Below, piece by piece: positions 45,541-57,729 of a stretch of 64,000 nucleotides of DNA. Origin of the DNA: Rhizophagus irregularis (lineage: Eukaryota > Glomeromycota > Glomeromycetes > Glomerales > Glomeraceae); contig NC_089445.1 of NCBI RefSeq assembly GCF_026210795.1, forward strand, positions 4,154,001 to 4,218,000, in the 5' to 3' direction. The position numbers and the translations under genes are program-made. Position 1 is the first letter of the stretch. Each line of letters begins with the position of its first letter. The notes below the pieces were generated by a model. The model searched no databases. It saw only the letters and a program-made list of their open reading frames with translations, and was not told the DNA's origin.

Positions 45541-46400
45541 TATGGAGGATTCTAATGATTATCATATGGGCGGATTTGATTCACGGGATAAAATTGCTTT
45601 ATTGCCTCATTGGTCCTTTTGCGTAATACTAAACTGATCAGCAAACACAAGATTTCACATCAGGTGAGTTGTAGATCAATTGAAAATTTTTTTTTTGAAC
45701 TTACCAACGTTAAAAAAAAATATTTTAAAAAAAACTGCGTTTTAACCCATCTGACATAGTTACAACCCATCTGACTTAAGGTATATCAGTCTGTGAGTTG
45801 TATGAATATTTAGTGCTGGAGTTTTTTTTTATTCTTTTGGCTAGTTTTCTATTTCTTCTTTTTTTTTCTTTTTACCTTTTAGATCTAAGAAGTTTTTTAA
45901 ATAATATTGTTTTAAATTCTCCCTTTTTGCTTATATAGGTTCATTTGAGAAGACTTATTGTAAAGATATTTTGAAAGTGAATTTTTGAAAAGAGTTTGGA
46001 TGGTTATCTTTATATTTCACTATTTTTTTGTCACAAGTGTTGAGCGTTCAAAATGTTTTATGTTTCTTATTATACTTAAATTTAAAGTATTATAAATACT
46101 GTAATAGATTGAATTTATAATTTAAAAATCAATTTTTAGTTTTAACTTGAAACTCGTATACTACTTGTGTATTTTTTAAAATTAGAAATTAAATTAAAAA
46201 GAAGCGAAAGTAAAAAAAACATTTTATTGGAGTGGCTTAGCGTTATCATATAATGTTACACTGATCTACATATCATAAATCTGGCCAAAATTAAATCGTA
46301 TCAAAATTGATTTTTTTTTAATCACACATCTTTATGGACATCGTGCAATACATCCTTAACTTTGCTGTGCTTGCATAATGCAAAAATTCAGCATATTTAG
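45541..46400. other. Intergenic, possible 5' relic of the following gene
   Basis: A short open stretch from ATG at 45542 encodes MEDSNDYHMGGFDSRDKIAL and then breaks. It may be the first exon of the relic at 46401. Otherwise the region is AT-rich. Confidence 0.3.
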
Positions 46401-46723
46401 GTGATGAAACAAATCCACCGATATGTAATAAAGACATATATAAGACAAATGCACTTTTTTTGCCATATTCTGAAACTTTGGACTTTTTATTATCACCATT
46501 TAATGATAATTTTGCTATAAATATTTTACCAGTTGTTGAACCAGATTTTAATCATAATTTTACAAACATAGATAGTTTTTCTCTTGAAACACCTTGTAAA
46601 CCATCTATTAACCCTTCTTTATAGTTACTTTCTGAGCCTTCTTTAGAGTTATTTCCTGAACCTTCTTGTGAAACTCCTTTTGAACTACCTTTTGAAGAAC
46701 ATTTTGAATCATAATCTGAACAG
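46401..46723 (+). pseudogene. Exon with PSLEL-type acidic repeats and two stops
   Basis: Bounded by CATATTTAG and CAG-GTAAGA splice words, the exon encodes DIYKTNALFLPYSETLDFLL and VVEPDFNHNF. A Ser/Pro/Glu repeat follows (LSEPSLELFPEPS, CETPFELPFEEHFES). Two in-frame stops, TAG at 46622-46624 and TAA at 46712-46714, break an otherwise long frame. The family is unknown to me. The open, repetitive frame and good splice words argue for a former exon. Confidence 0.5.
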
Positions 46724-46730
46724 GTAAGAA

Positions 46731-47372
46731 CTAAACCAAAAAACCAGCGGTTCAGTTTAATTTAATCTGATTTTTATAAAAATGTGAAAAATCGAATAGC
46801 CATCCATCTAGTGATCGTGCAAAGTCTAGCCATATATCATTGGATTCCACTCGATGAGATGCATCGTCATTCTAATACAATCAGTAGAGATGGGTTATAT
46901 TTTAGATCAGAATTTTTATTTTTTTGACATTCGAAAATTTAAAAAAATGCGAAAATTAAGATAACTCATTATGTAGTGATCATAAAGAAATGAAAAAGGC
47001 TCATTAAATTCATCCCATTAAGACCCATCGAATGATGCCAAGATTATTTCTCTAGAATCAATAGATATGATTCTATTGCTAGTTTCATAAAAACTGTTTA
47101 GTGTTGATTATTTCGTGATATATCAAGGTTAAAGAGATTATCTTACCACCATTCAATGTGTCTTGATAGGATGATTCTAATGAGCTATTGCACGTCTTCA
47201 TACAATTACTGGTTGCCAAGTTATTTTGATTTTCACATTTTTTCTTAAAATAAAATAGAACTGAACTGAACTGAATGGTTCTGGTTACAAAACTAAACCG
47301 AGAACTGAACTGAATTTTTGGTCAGTTTCAGATCAGTTCCCAGTTCAAACCAGAACCGTTTGGAGTTCTAGA
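46731..47372. mobile_element. Candidate 640-bp MITE with GAACTGAACTG ends
   Basis: The left region (46731-46800: AACTAAACCAAAAAACCAGC, then AAAAATGTGAAAAATCGAAT) is roughly complementary to 47230-47310 (GATTTTCACATTTTTTCTTA, GGTTCTGGTTACAAAACTAA). GAACTGAACTGAA and AACCAGAACC words crowd the right end. There is no ORF. The boundaries and target duplication are unclear. Confidence 0.45.
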
Positions 47373-47559
47373 GCTGACTATATTCTAAATAATATAAACA
47401 TTTGATAAAAATTTGTTAAGTACATTAAAATGTATTACAGTTCCTTCAGCTTTTCATAATCACTATTATTGTATCTATACGTGAATGATTCTGATAGTTC
47501 AACAAGACTTGAAGAAAAATCATATGGTAAAAACTCTCATGATAAGGAATCCCTACGTG

Positions 47560-48110
47560 GCATTTAAGATAAAAACTATTCTCATGATTTAATAGTTCTG
47601 GTATGTTCAAAAGAACTTTTCAAAAAATACGCATTGGCCATTTCTTTATCAGTATGGAATTCTTCTAGATTTCAACTTGAAAAATATGTATTGGCTATTT
47701 CTTTACCGGTCTTTGACTTTTGATAAGATTTTATTAGAACTTGACTTATATCAAGAACAAATGGATCTCAATAATTTTTTTTGGTAAACTTGGCCGGTAG
47801 TAGAAGTAGTTGAAATTTGTCCATGATCCACTTCAACAATTTTTACTTCATCAGACAGTTCATCTTTACTTTTTGCTGTGAATTTTTTTCATATTTATTC
47901 ATTTCTGTATTAATAATTTTTTTGAAATAGTAAGTATAAATGATACATCTTTGAATAATGGAATGGAATAATGAAAAACAATCAATATATTAACTTTTTT
48001 GGAAGGTAGAAGTTTGTCCATGATTCAATTCAACGATTTCTTCTTTATTGGACAGTTCATCTTTACTTTTTGTTGCAGATTTTTTTTTCATATTAGTTCT
48101 AATCCAAATA
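47560..48110 (-). pseudogene. Decayed gene with internal duplicated segments
   Basis: On the minus strand two copies of one coding-like block occur: AKSKDELSDEVKIVEVDHGQ (about 47815-47880) and TKSKDELSNKEEIVELNHGQ (about 48005-48075). A second pair, GKEIANTYF and DKEMANAYF, lies at about 47620-47720. Frames are interrupted by stops and shifts, and no domain is recognised. Conservation of amino acids between the copies, more than of bases, suggests they were once translated. Confidence 0.45.
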
Positions 48111-48820
48111 TCATGGATTTTGAACTTATATGAGCCAAAATCCCATTGGGAATAAAGAAACACTTATTCTTTTACAATAAATAAAAAAAAAAATTTATAA
48201 GTCAAAAACTATTTTAATAGCTTTTAAAAATTTAACCAAACTGGTTCCAAACTGATTCCAAAAACTGATTCAAAATTTGATCAACATCAAAATTATGATG
48301 ACCATGAACCAACTATTGATTGTTAACCAATCAAAATATTTTTAATTTATCATTAACATTTGCTCTATTTGTATCTTTAATTTGATACATGTAGCTCATA
48401 TTTTTCTTATGGAACTGAAGCGGAACTGATGGCAAACTGAAATGGAACCAGACGAACCATCCCCATCCCTAACTGTAGTACCACAACATTATGCTGAACA
48501 TTTCCTATTCCTAAGAGAAAAAAACCAAGAAAAGAAAAAAATTGAGAAAAATTTAATAAAAAAAAATTAGTAAAATATGTATCATATCCATCATTTTCAC
48601 CATATTTCAACATATATCTATAAGGAGCTGACTGTGGATCAAATGCATAAAGCTTGAAGCTTGAAACATATTCTAAACTTAAAAACAATTGTAAGCTTGA
48701 GATATAAATATGTAATTTCATTGTTAATACGATCATCTAAATAATACTGCACTAGAAAAATTTTAAGGAATAAAGAGCAAATAAGAAAATATTAAAAAAT
48801 TATGAAAGCTATGAATAAGC
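48111..48820. other. Intergenic, AACTGATTC words
   Basis: AACTGGTTCC, AACTGATTCC and GGAACTGATGG words at 48235-48275 and 48410-48450 resemble the ends of the 46731 element in inverted arrangement. They may mark a related MITE of roughly 220 bp. The 109-codon minus ORF over 48407-48736 is probably chance. Confidence 0.35.
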
Positions 48821-48823
48821 GCT

Positions 48824-49065
48824 AAGGTTGCTTGTCTAAACCTCTTCAAAATCCTACGATTAGTTTCGTCAAAATTTTACTATAGATTTATTATAGTTTC
48901 GGCAGAGTTTTGGCAGTTTCAGCATTTATAATAAGTTTCAGCAGTTTTGCTTTTCTCCAAAGTTTTGCCAGTTTTTTAATATAACTTTAATATAGTTTCA
49001 GCAGAATTTTGCTTTTCAGCGAAACGCCATCTTGCCTAAACCCCTAGGTTTCGGCAAGCAACCTT
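48824..49065. mobile_element. 242-bp MULE-like MITE with 10-bp target duplication
   Basis: The ends AAGGTTGCTTGTCTAAACC (48824-48842) and the complement of AAGGTTGCTTGCCGAAACC (49047-49065) match at 17 of 19 positions. The flanks are a perfect 10-bp direct repeat, AATAAGCGCT, at 48814-48823 and 49066-49075. Target duplications of 9-11 bp are typical of the Mutator-like superfamily. The interior has repeated AGTTTCGGCAG/AGTTTTGCCAG words and no ORF. Confidence 0.9.
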
Positions 49066-49261
49066 AATAAGCGCTAATTAAAAAATTTTTATTGCTTGAA
49101 TGGCAGCTTATTAGAACTTTTTATTTCAGATAAATAATCATAATAAAACATAAAGTTCCAATAATCTTTTATTCTGTTGTAAATTGAATAATATAAATAA
49201 TAATCTCCTTAATTAAATATAAAGATATTAGTAAATATAAATTATGAATATCCACACACCT

Positions 49262-50952
49262 TTAATACATTTCATCTATAAGTTCATAGGCTCTAATATA
49301 TAAACAATTATATTTTTTAACTTTAATATTATATGATTCAAATTCCTTCAATTCATCTGTCATAGTAAACAAATCTTTTTTATAATTATATAAATAATTA
49401 TTATTATAATATCCTTCAATAGCTAAATATTCAGCCCTTTTCTCTTTCATAATATATTCCTTTATACATGGTAAAATGTCATTAATCAATATATTAATTC
49501 TGAATAATAATATCTTAATAAAAATATGTTTTGAATTTCTTAAAAATACTTTCAAATCATTAATTGTATTATTAATAACAAGTTCTAAATTTAAATATTC
49601 TAATCTACAAGGAAGAATATGTGCTAAATTTAATAATAATTTTGTACTAAGTTCATTTTCTTCATCATGCATAAATAAAGTATTGTAATTATGAACATCT
49701 ATAGAAAGATAATTAAGGTTTTGTACAAAATTTTTAATTAAGCTTAATACTAAACAAGAACTCTGAATATTAAATATATTTAAATCAAAAAATTTAATTT
49801 TTTCACAATAATTATTAATCAATACTAATAATTTGTGTTTTAATTCATCATTAATAAATAATTTAAATCTAATATTTTCTAAATATTTCCCAGATTTTTG
49901 AAATAATGATTGTATTAAATCAATTTGTAATTTTTAATTATCTTCACGTATCATAAACAAAGATCTTAATTTAAATGGTTTATTAATATCAATTATTTGT
50001 TGAATAAAATTAGAATTTAAAATATGACAATAAAGTATATGAATAGATTCTAAAACATTTAATTGTTCAAATGCTTTTTTTATATATGATATATTTTTAA
50101 AATTAATTCCATGAAATATAATTATTTTTAAATTATTTGAATTATTATGATTAATGATATTATATAATGGAAAACTATCATATGATGATGATGACTTACT
50201 ATATATTGGATTATTATATGCTAAAAAAAATTTTTTAAGATTTTTTTGTGAATTAATAATCTGTAATAATTGGTTTTCAATCGCCATACAATCATTATTA
50301 AAACTTTCATATTCTGAAAATTTAAAATGAAGTGATGAAATTAAATTACATTTAGAATAAAAACATTTTAAAAAATTATAATTTAAAATTTTTTCATTAA
50401 AATGAAGTTTTAAATTTTTAATATTACTAATGAATTTTGGATTTTGTAAGATTAATTCAAAAACAGAATTAAAATATTCATTATTTACATTATGAAAGGT
50501 ATATGCTATTTCAATTTCAAATGTATGTAATTTAACTCCATTTTCAATGAACACTTTAATTAATAATAAAAAAATAACTCCTGTTGAACAGGTGAATAAT
50601 TTGTTAGTTTTAATCCAATTTACAATAGTGAAACAAATATTTTGTGTATTTAAACATTTAATAAAATTGGAATAATTAAATAATGTATTTAATAAATTAT
50701 TATTAATTCCATGTTATTTAGTTGTGTTTTGTCTTTTTCATTTAATTTTTGTAAGTAAATTTCAATAAAGTGAAAGTTTTTAGGATGTTTCATTGAAAAT
50801 GGATCTTTCCACAATAATGGAATTGTCGTATTACACCATAATCTATTAACTAAAATACATGAAAGTAATGTTGGAATGTCATCCCAAAGGTATTGTATAA
50901 TATTACTTGTTAATTCAGGTAAATTCCCTAATATAAATTTTGAACATGCCAT
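49262..50952 (-). pseudogene. Broken F-box paralogue
   Basis: Paralogue of the gene at 29577-31199. It starts MACSKFILGNLPELTSNIIQ with an F-box (LLSCILVNRLWCNTTIPLLW) and ends about level with its relative (YNIKVKKYNCLYIRAYELID). Relative to the intact copy, a 4-base loss near 50712 (AACGAATATGG against AACATGG) shifts the frame. A TAA at 49936-49934 stops the middle segment between MIREDN and KLQIDLIQSLFQKSG. The rest of the frame is open and similar (FQKSGKYLEN against LQKSGGYLEN), which indicates fairly recent loss. It is complete at both ends and only two breaks are visible. Confidence 0.85.
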
Positions 50953-51333
50953 GTTGACAAATGAAGAAAGAAATGAGGAGTATTTTTATTTTAAAAAAAA
51001 AAATATCAAATTGGTCAAATTTACAAATTTATAATTTTTCGGAGCTATTTTTCCTATTGAATTAACATTTATGGTGATCCAGTCGTACATCTGTTTTTGT
51101 GGCGGTCACCTGTCGCGGTAAAAATTGGATACTATTCTATTTATAGATAACCTGAAATCATCACTTTAACCAATCAATTTACTCAATTTACAGAAAATCG
51201 CAAATGATCTTTAATATTTTTATTTTTACAAAAAATTGTTTCAAAATACTTACATTATACAGCAGTATCTTGTACGATTTAGTTGAGCGCTCAATCTATC
51301 TTGCATCGTAACGACGTAATGTATATTAAATAG

Positions 51334-51393
51334 TTATTGGATGAGGGAGTAGCTATATCGGTCACAGAACTGATATAGCCCCACATCCAATAA
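51334..51393. repeat. 60-bp hairpin (TTATTGGATG arms)
   Basis: A perfect 10-bp outer stem (51334-51343 with 51384-51393) and an inner 8-bp stem GCTATATC/GATATAGC (51352-51359 with 51372-51379). It may be a palindromic MITE remnant. Confidence 0.7.
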
Positions 51394-51634
51394 ATGTGTT
51401 ATCGTTCTGACGGTTTTGATCATGCATTAATTAATAACATCATAAATAAGCTTTCTATAAATTTCAATTTTATGCTAATTTAATCCACTTTATAAGCTTT
51501 ATTTAAACTTTTCCTACAAAATATTCATTTACACCGTATTTTTTACTCCACTTTATTATATCAATCATGTGTTTTAATAAAAATATCAGTCTATGAAAAT
51601 CTGCATGATCCTATTGGGCTGAACGATAAGTATT

Positions 51635-51720
51635 ATTTATTTCATAGATAAGGAGTTGAGAATAATAGGGTTTTTCCCTTCGGGAAAAAACCCTAATGTT
51701 CCCCTTCCTATGAAATAAAT
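51635..51720. repeat. 86-bp hairpin (ATTTATTTCATAG arms)
   Basis: A perfect 13-bp outer stem (51635-51647 with 51708-51720) encloses an inner stem AGGGTTTTTCCC-TTC-GGGAAAAAACCCT (51667-51694). The inner stem has a 3-nt loop and one extra base. Confidence 0.75.
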
Positions 51721-52071
51721 AGGTAATCCCCTGGAGCGTGCCACTCATTAAATATTAACTATTTTAAACTTAACTATTTTAATCTAAAATTAGTAATTTC
51801 CCGGCTATCTATATGAGGCCAGAAATAAGTAAACGAAGATTCCCGGTCATTTATAAACTCAGCTAATCACTCGCAATTTTTGATCATGAGTGATACTTAG
51901 TGCGACAGGTAGTTAAAATTTGCGAATTTTTTTTCTTGATATTGTCGCGGGTGGTGTTTATTTAAAAAAGATGGGTAAAAAGTCTATCAATATTGGAATA
52001 AAAAGCCTATTCTTATTAGTCAAAATAAGTATATTAAAGGGTTTTATGGTACAAATACCGTGGGATAAATC

Positions 52072-52158
52072 AGTTATTTCACGGAGTCACTGGAATATCA
52101 TGATTTCACGGTGCAGCCGTGAAAATCATTGATATCCACAGTTCCCCGTGAAATAACT
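52072..52158. repeat. 87-bp hairpin (AGTTATTTCACGG arms)
   Basis: An outer 13-bp stem (52072-52084 with 52146-52158). The inner stem ATGATTTCACGG pairs with CCGTGAAAATCAT around a 5-nt loop at 52112-52116, and the middle is mostly paired. TTTCACGG recurs in both stems, so the hairpin looks like a duplicated half-site structure. Confidence 0.75.
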
Positions 52159-53209
52159 ATTACATGCGAAACAATATATATACTCTACTTGGATTTTATT
52201 TGATAAGGATGTGTAAAGTACAGGTGGACAACATCGAAAAGGTCAAAAGGCAAAGTAGCAAAGTAGCAATGTGACGGTAATATATCGATTCACGTGTATT
52301 AATATATACACAATGATTTTCTTTAAAGGTATTCAAATTTTTGTCAGGAAGATTTAACCATTGTCTTCAATTAGGATTGGGGATTATAAAAGATTTCTTT
52401 AAGTTTTGAACTGACAGTTCAATTCATGAACTTTCACTACTAAAATGAAATAAACTAAGATTAAAATTTCTCAATTTAATACTAAATACACCAACGTTTG
52501 AGATCTTTTTTATATTATTAACTTCTAAACAGAATGACAAATGGAAAATAAAAGATTTAAATAAATTCAGGTAAAAATACTTATTAGAGTATTTTTACAA
52601 TTACATTTAACACATTCAAGCAATAATTAAGTACTTAAGGACTATAGCCTGCCTAATAATTTTTTTTTGCTCCCTTTATTAATTTTCTTCACAAAAACTA
52701 CAGCTTAAATTAAATATAGTTCGGTTATCGTATTAATTAAAATTGCTCAACACCCTCAAAGTTTTTAATATTACATTTTTTATTGTGAAACTAGATTAGT
52801 CCCCGCCAATGAATGCTATGAATTACTTAACACCAATATCTTTTATATTTACATATTTTTAATTAAATTAATTATATTTTAAATAACATTACTTTTCGTA
52901 CATTGCAAAGTAATTTCTATACAATGTACAGTAGTATAATGAACTTCAATAATATCTTTATTCTTTAGTTAGTATATTATTCCAATATTGTCAATACGAT
53001 AAATAAAATTATTATATTTCGCGATAATAAATTTATATACATATACTGTACATATTATTTATATATAATTACCAAAGTATTTACGATGATTTTGAAGAGA
53101 TTGAAAAGGAGACTCTTTCTGATGATCATTCTGCTCAAATTTTCAGCGGAAGGAAAAACGTCTTTTACGAGTTTTTTTATTAATAAAACATAAATAAAAA
53201 ACCTCAAAA

Positions 53210-55261
53210 ATGGAGTCAGCATACAAATTTACAGAATATAGATATAGGTTTCTGAAAGAAACAAAAAATATTTTCAGTGCGAACTCAAGGACTACAGCAA
53301 AAAGCCAAGAAAGAGTACCAAGAGACGGCGGTCTCAGCAAAACTGAACAGAGCTTCCTGGAGTCGATACGGAATGACGCTGTACGAAAAAAAGAGACTAT
53401 ACAAGAAATAGTTTTAAAGTGTTCAGCAACGACTTTCGACGTCTATATAGACAAAATAAAAAGACTCTCATGGGAAAATTCAAAGTTGCGAGAAGAGCTG
53501 CGGAGGCAAGATCACATGATGGACAAGAAAGGCAAGTTGGAGAACACACAAGAACGAATAATATCGCAGAAAAATGAGCAAATAAGGAAAATTTCACAAG
53601 AAGTAGAGAAAACGAGATCAGAACTAAATAAGGTTAAAACTGGCGTCAACAAAGAAATCGATCAGCCGAAGAAATCCAAAAAAGGCAGATCGACATCAAA
53701 CAGGAGAAAACAGGAAGAAATTTTAGAGATACCAGTTTTACCCAAAAATACCAGTAATGATCAGCAGGCCAAGAAGGCACGTGACATATTTTTCTACGAT
53801 ATACCAAAATATTGGAGTGAGGACGACGTAAGAACAAATCTGATGAAGATAGGAACAGTTTATAGACTGCAAATTCGAGGACAATACAAATACAAAACCA
53901 TTAAGGCAAAAATCGCTTTGAACGAAAATTTCGAAAAAACGTTCTTGGATGGACATTTCGGTATTTGTATTAGCAAAAACTTTATCAGATGGTACGACGC
54001 GAAATTAGGGATGAAAGGACGACAAGAGCGGGATCAATGGCAGACTGTGAGAGATCTAACTAATGAGGAAATGGAATCCATAAAGAAGGGAAATACATAC
54101 AACTTCACGAAAAAACTGCAACAAACTTCCAAGACGGCGTTCATTAAAATTATCAAAATCACAAAAAACTGGAAAGTGATTGGATACTACAAGAACCTCA
54201 AAGAAATGGAAGAAGCAGTGGAGGATTCATGCACATAAGGAGATATCAATAGAGTTTGGCTTGTGAGAAACAAGAAGACGATATATAAAGACGGTGATGC
54301 TAAGATAAGGGCGACAAAAGTACAAGAGAAGATAGTCAAAGAAAAGGTTATAGCTACGGAAAATAGGACGAGCCCACCTTTACGGCCGGCAAGTGAACCG
54401 AAGACACCTATTACACCACCAGAGAGAATTTACAGAGAATTAGGGAACTTCGCCTCACGAAAAGAAAGCTTATTACATCCATCAAAAGCGGAAAAGCCAC
54501 TAAGGATAAGTAAGACGCCAGACGAAAACGAAGTTGTCGAGATGATCAAAAATTGGAGAGTAGGAGAAGAGAATAGTTCAGATCAAAATGACACTTCAGA
54601 AAACAAGGGGCAACAACTGAAGAAAGATAACGTAGCGCCTGAAGAAGTGGTTGAAATCATAAAAGATTACAGAACAACGAACAAAATCAAATACGTTCAG
54701 TATCAAGAATCAACCCACGATGGAAGTTTGGTGGACAAATTGAAGGAAGTGAAAGATATCTTCAATCAAACGTCCAACGAAATGGAATGGGAAAAAATTA
54801 ATATCGAGGCCGTGGACGAATTACGTAAGGAGCAAGGGATAAACAACTATGACGAAGCAAAGAATTGGGCCTTGGAAAAAAATAATTTTTTCCTTTTAGG
54901 ACAAAAGATTATTAGTTTAGCGGAAAAATCAAAAATATTCCAAGAATATACTACCCTAAACGAAAATTTTAAACAAAGATTGGAGAACGAAAATCGCTAC
55001 CAAGATGAAAAGAAGATTGGCGAAAAAAGACCAATATTAGAATCGCCGAGCAAATGGAGTGACTTAGAGGATGAAGAGGAGAGGAACAAGGCTTTCAAGG
55101 CATTTTATTTGGAAAAAAGGCAACGAGAGCTGATCCTATCCCCTTCCGTGAAAGAAGACAAAGAAGAAGAGGAAGAAGAAGAATTAGAACCTAAGGCATC
55201 ACCATCAAAGAAGAATAGTGGAAGTGGAAAGAAAAAGAAGAAGAAGAACAACAAGAAGTGA
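53210..55261 (+). pseudogene. LINE ORF1-like RNA-binding protein with one in-frame stop
   Basis: One 683-codon frame interrupted only by TAA at 54236-54238. The N-terminal 130 residues are charged and probably coiled coil (IDKIKRLSWENSKLREELRR, then an E/K/Q-rich stretch). Residues about 190-300 contain ARDIFFYDIPKYWSEDDVR and KIGTVYRLQIRGQYKYKTIK, an RRM-like RNA-binding unit. A second similar unit follows (TSKTAFIKIIKITKNWKVIG). After the stop, DINRVWLVRNKK restores the strand that should end that unit. The rest is Glu/Lys-rich and ends in a poly-Lys tail. Coiled coil plus RRM-like units plus a basic tail is the layout of LINE ORF1 chaperones, and I remember close relatives in Rhizophagus. 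No ORF2 follows. Higher GC and even codon use set it apart from its surroundings. The single stop is probably a nonsense mutation; readthrough cannot be excluded. Confidence 0.65.
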
Positions 55262-55669
55262 AGAGAGAAAGAAGAGATCTATGAGGAGAAATGAATTATA
55301 TTTTTAATCGAAGTCACGTGATTCACGTAAAAAAGATTCCGATAACAAAATTAACAACAAAAATGTATTTTATTTCGAATTGTTCAATTTAGTTTAGAAT
55401 ACTAACTTTTATTTTTTGTAGGTATAAGGGGGATTTGGTGGAATAAACTGTTTGGGTGTGAGACAGTTGGGTCTCATCTTTTTGAAGCTGCACAGGGCAG
55501 ACCTGAATGCTATTACGCATTTCACCTTTAATCCTACACCTTAAAAATTAGAATTCAAATAGTTAGGTTTCAAAAATAGTTTAGTTTGCCAGTTTTAGTA
55601 TAGTTTATTTTGTCAGGTACTGTATTTATTTTATTATTTTTCTGTAATGTATCTTTTAGTTCGATAAAC
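55262..55669 (+). other. Probable 3' region of the ORF1-like gene
   Basis: Moderate-GC DNA (GGGTGTGAGACAGTTGGGTC, then GCACAGGGCAGACCTGAATG) that fades into AT-rich sequence. This fits a LINE 3' UTR or intergenic remnant. There is no ORF. Confidence 0.35.
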
Positions 55670-56099
55670 ACTCCCTATAAGAAAAAAATGTCCATAAGAT
55701 GTACATAAAACAACTGATAAATAAGCGTCATTAATTAAACATAATTTAACCATCTTATGTACATCAAATACCTATATTTTAAACATAAAACATACATAAA
55801 AATGAGCCCATTTTGAACGAAATATGGTCATAATTTTGTCCATTTTATATCCGTTTTATATGCATATTCTGTCCACTTTACAGTATGTACGAACTTTGTC
55901 ATAATTTATCAATTTTATATTTATTATATGATCATATTATTAATTCATTAAACATAATTAAATGTTCAATTATTTATTTATCAAATATATAGTAAAATGT
56001 TGCTACTTACAAATATATTAAATTACAAACTACTATTCCACTATTTCTTTTGCTTGTTTACTTCAGTTGATCTTGGCGGATTTAACATTTTTTTTTGGT

Positions 56100-57125
56100 G
56101 TTTGTTCTATTTTAACCAATTTAGTATTATTCCTCTCACATCACATCAAAACTAGAACCTACAAAAGAGAACAAATAAAACGTTAGAAAATGTTCATTAA
56201 AGGAGATGAATTCAAATAAAATAGTTCTTAATTCTCTCGCCAAGATCTGAAATCTTAAATCTACACGTCTAAAAAAAGAGAAAATATAAGTTAGAAAAGT
56301 TTCTAATTAATTAAATAAATAAATAAAAATGAAGTTATGCAGTGGAATATACGAAACTTACATTTTAAACATCTCGTGTGTTCCAGACTTGAAACCTACA
56401 AAAGAGAATAAATATTAGAAAACATTTCTGATTAAACACAAAAAAATAAAGTTTTGCAATGAGTATTGCGAAACTTACCATTTCCATTCTCCTATTAATC
56501 CAAAAGTCCAAAGCTTACAAAAAGATAATAGTTTCTTTAAAAAAAGAATAGGTTTTAAAGTCCAAATTAAAACTTTGAATCTAAACACCCAAATTTAAGG
56601 CAAAACCTACAGCAAAAGAAAATAAAATGAAATGTTAACAAAGAAGAAAGAAAAAATGGAATATTAATAATGCTTACTCACGTCCCAAGTAAAAAAAAAT
56701 CTTTTCATTTTCATATACCTTCCAAATGTCCAGTTCCTATAAAAGAAAATAAATTGAGCATTAGTAATATTTACTAATGTTCTTAATTAAAAAAACCTCC
56801 CCTTTCACCTACTTTTTTAAATACTTTCTAAAGTATTTGTTGGGTGAGTCCCTACAATAAAAAAAAAATTATTTTTTATGTAAAAAAAAAGATCGGATAT
56901 CTGATGATCTAAATGATATTACATCAAATATCTGGATCAGATCACACTTCTAGTCCGGAGAGAGACTTAAAAATTTTTTATTGCTAGTATTCCACATGAA
57001 TCGTTCAGAAAGACAAAAAAATTCACCTAAAAAAATATAAGAAAAATAAACAGTTAGTGACATTTATTAAATAAACAAATTTGTGGATAACTCACGTCCA
57101 GAAACTGAAAAACTGCCTAAAAGGG
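56100..57125 (-). other. Ladder of short exon-like and intron-like segments
   Basis: On the minus strand several 30-60-nt segments lie between acceptor words (TTCTTTTGTAG, CTTTTTTTAG, TTTTATAG) and GTAAGT donors. Examples are the segment 56403-56361, followed by GTAAGTTTCG, and a similar one at about 56515-56480, also followed by GTAAGTTTCG. The intervening introns share TCTAATATTTATTCTCTTTTG-like ends. This resembles a gene of many tiny exons, or repeated intron copies inside the 3.07-kb element. No continuous protein could be assembled. Confidence 0.4.
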
Positions 57126-57729
57126 AAAAAAATTGAAAACTTACCAAAATGTTGCACTATGAAACTACAAAAGAATCACCTAAAAAAAAAGGTAAAAGCA
57201 CCCATAAAAAGAAGTTTCTTTAATAAAAGTATGAAGGAAAAAGAAAGAAGGGAGGGAGAAAGAAATAAGAAAAGAGAAGGAAGAAAGAACAAAGGGAAAA
57301 AGGAAGGAAAACGTGTCTGTAGTCTATTCTAAATTGTGTATCAGTACATGTGATATCTAACTTTTTTTAGTTGTACACAGTAGCTTGTGTAATGGAAAAG
57401 TTAGAAATAATATGTAATTATATATATATTGTATATAAAAAAAATAATCACGTGTGTCATAGTGATTGATTAAACTTTTTAGATTTCAAGCTAAAACTCT
57501 TTTAAAAGTTTGATCGAACTGTTGAAACTTTCTTTAATCATTTTTTAATTTTCTTTTAAAGGTTTATCAAAACTTCTTTTTTTTTTAAAAAAAAAATTTT
57601 GATCAAACTATAAAAGCTTTTTTAATTAATTAATTTATTTTTTTGATCAAACTGTTCTTTTTTAAAAATTTAACTTTTTTAGTTTCAAAATTTCAAAAAT
57701 TTTTATTCCTCTTTAAATATTATTAATAT

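Larger units (their letters stand above)
50955..53205. other. Intergenic DNA with three strong palindromes
   Basis: No gene seen in 2.2 kb. The three palindromes are listed separately. Short GC-richer words near 51070-51125 and 51270-51310 have no assignment. A TATA-rich stretch at 53030-53070 may be a promoter of the LINE ORF1-like gene. Confidence 0.5.

Noticed and set aside
48407-48736. 109-codon minus-strand ORF
   Set aside because: It overlaps repeat words, lacks any recognisable motif and is interrupted by AT-rich low-complexity sequence.
56330-57330. 83-codon Lys/Glu/Arg-rich plus-strand ORF at 57081-57332
   Set aside because: It lies in purine-rich low-complexity DNA, and the splice-like signals in this stretch are on the other strand.
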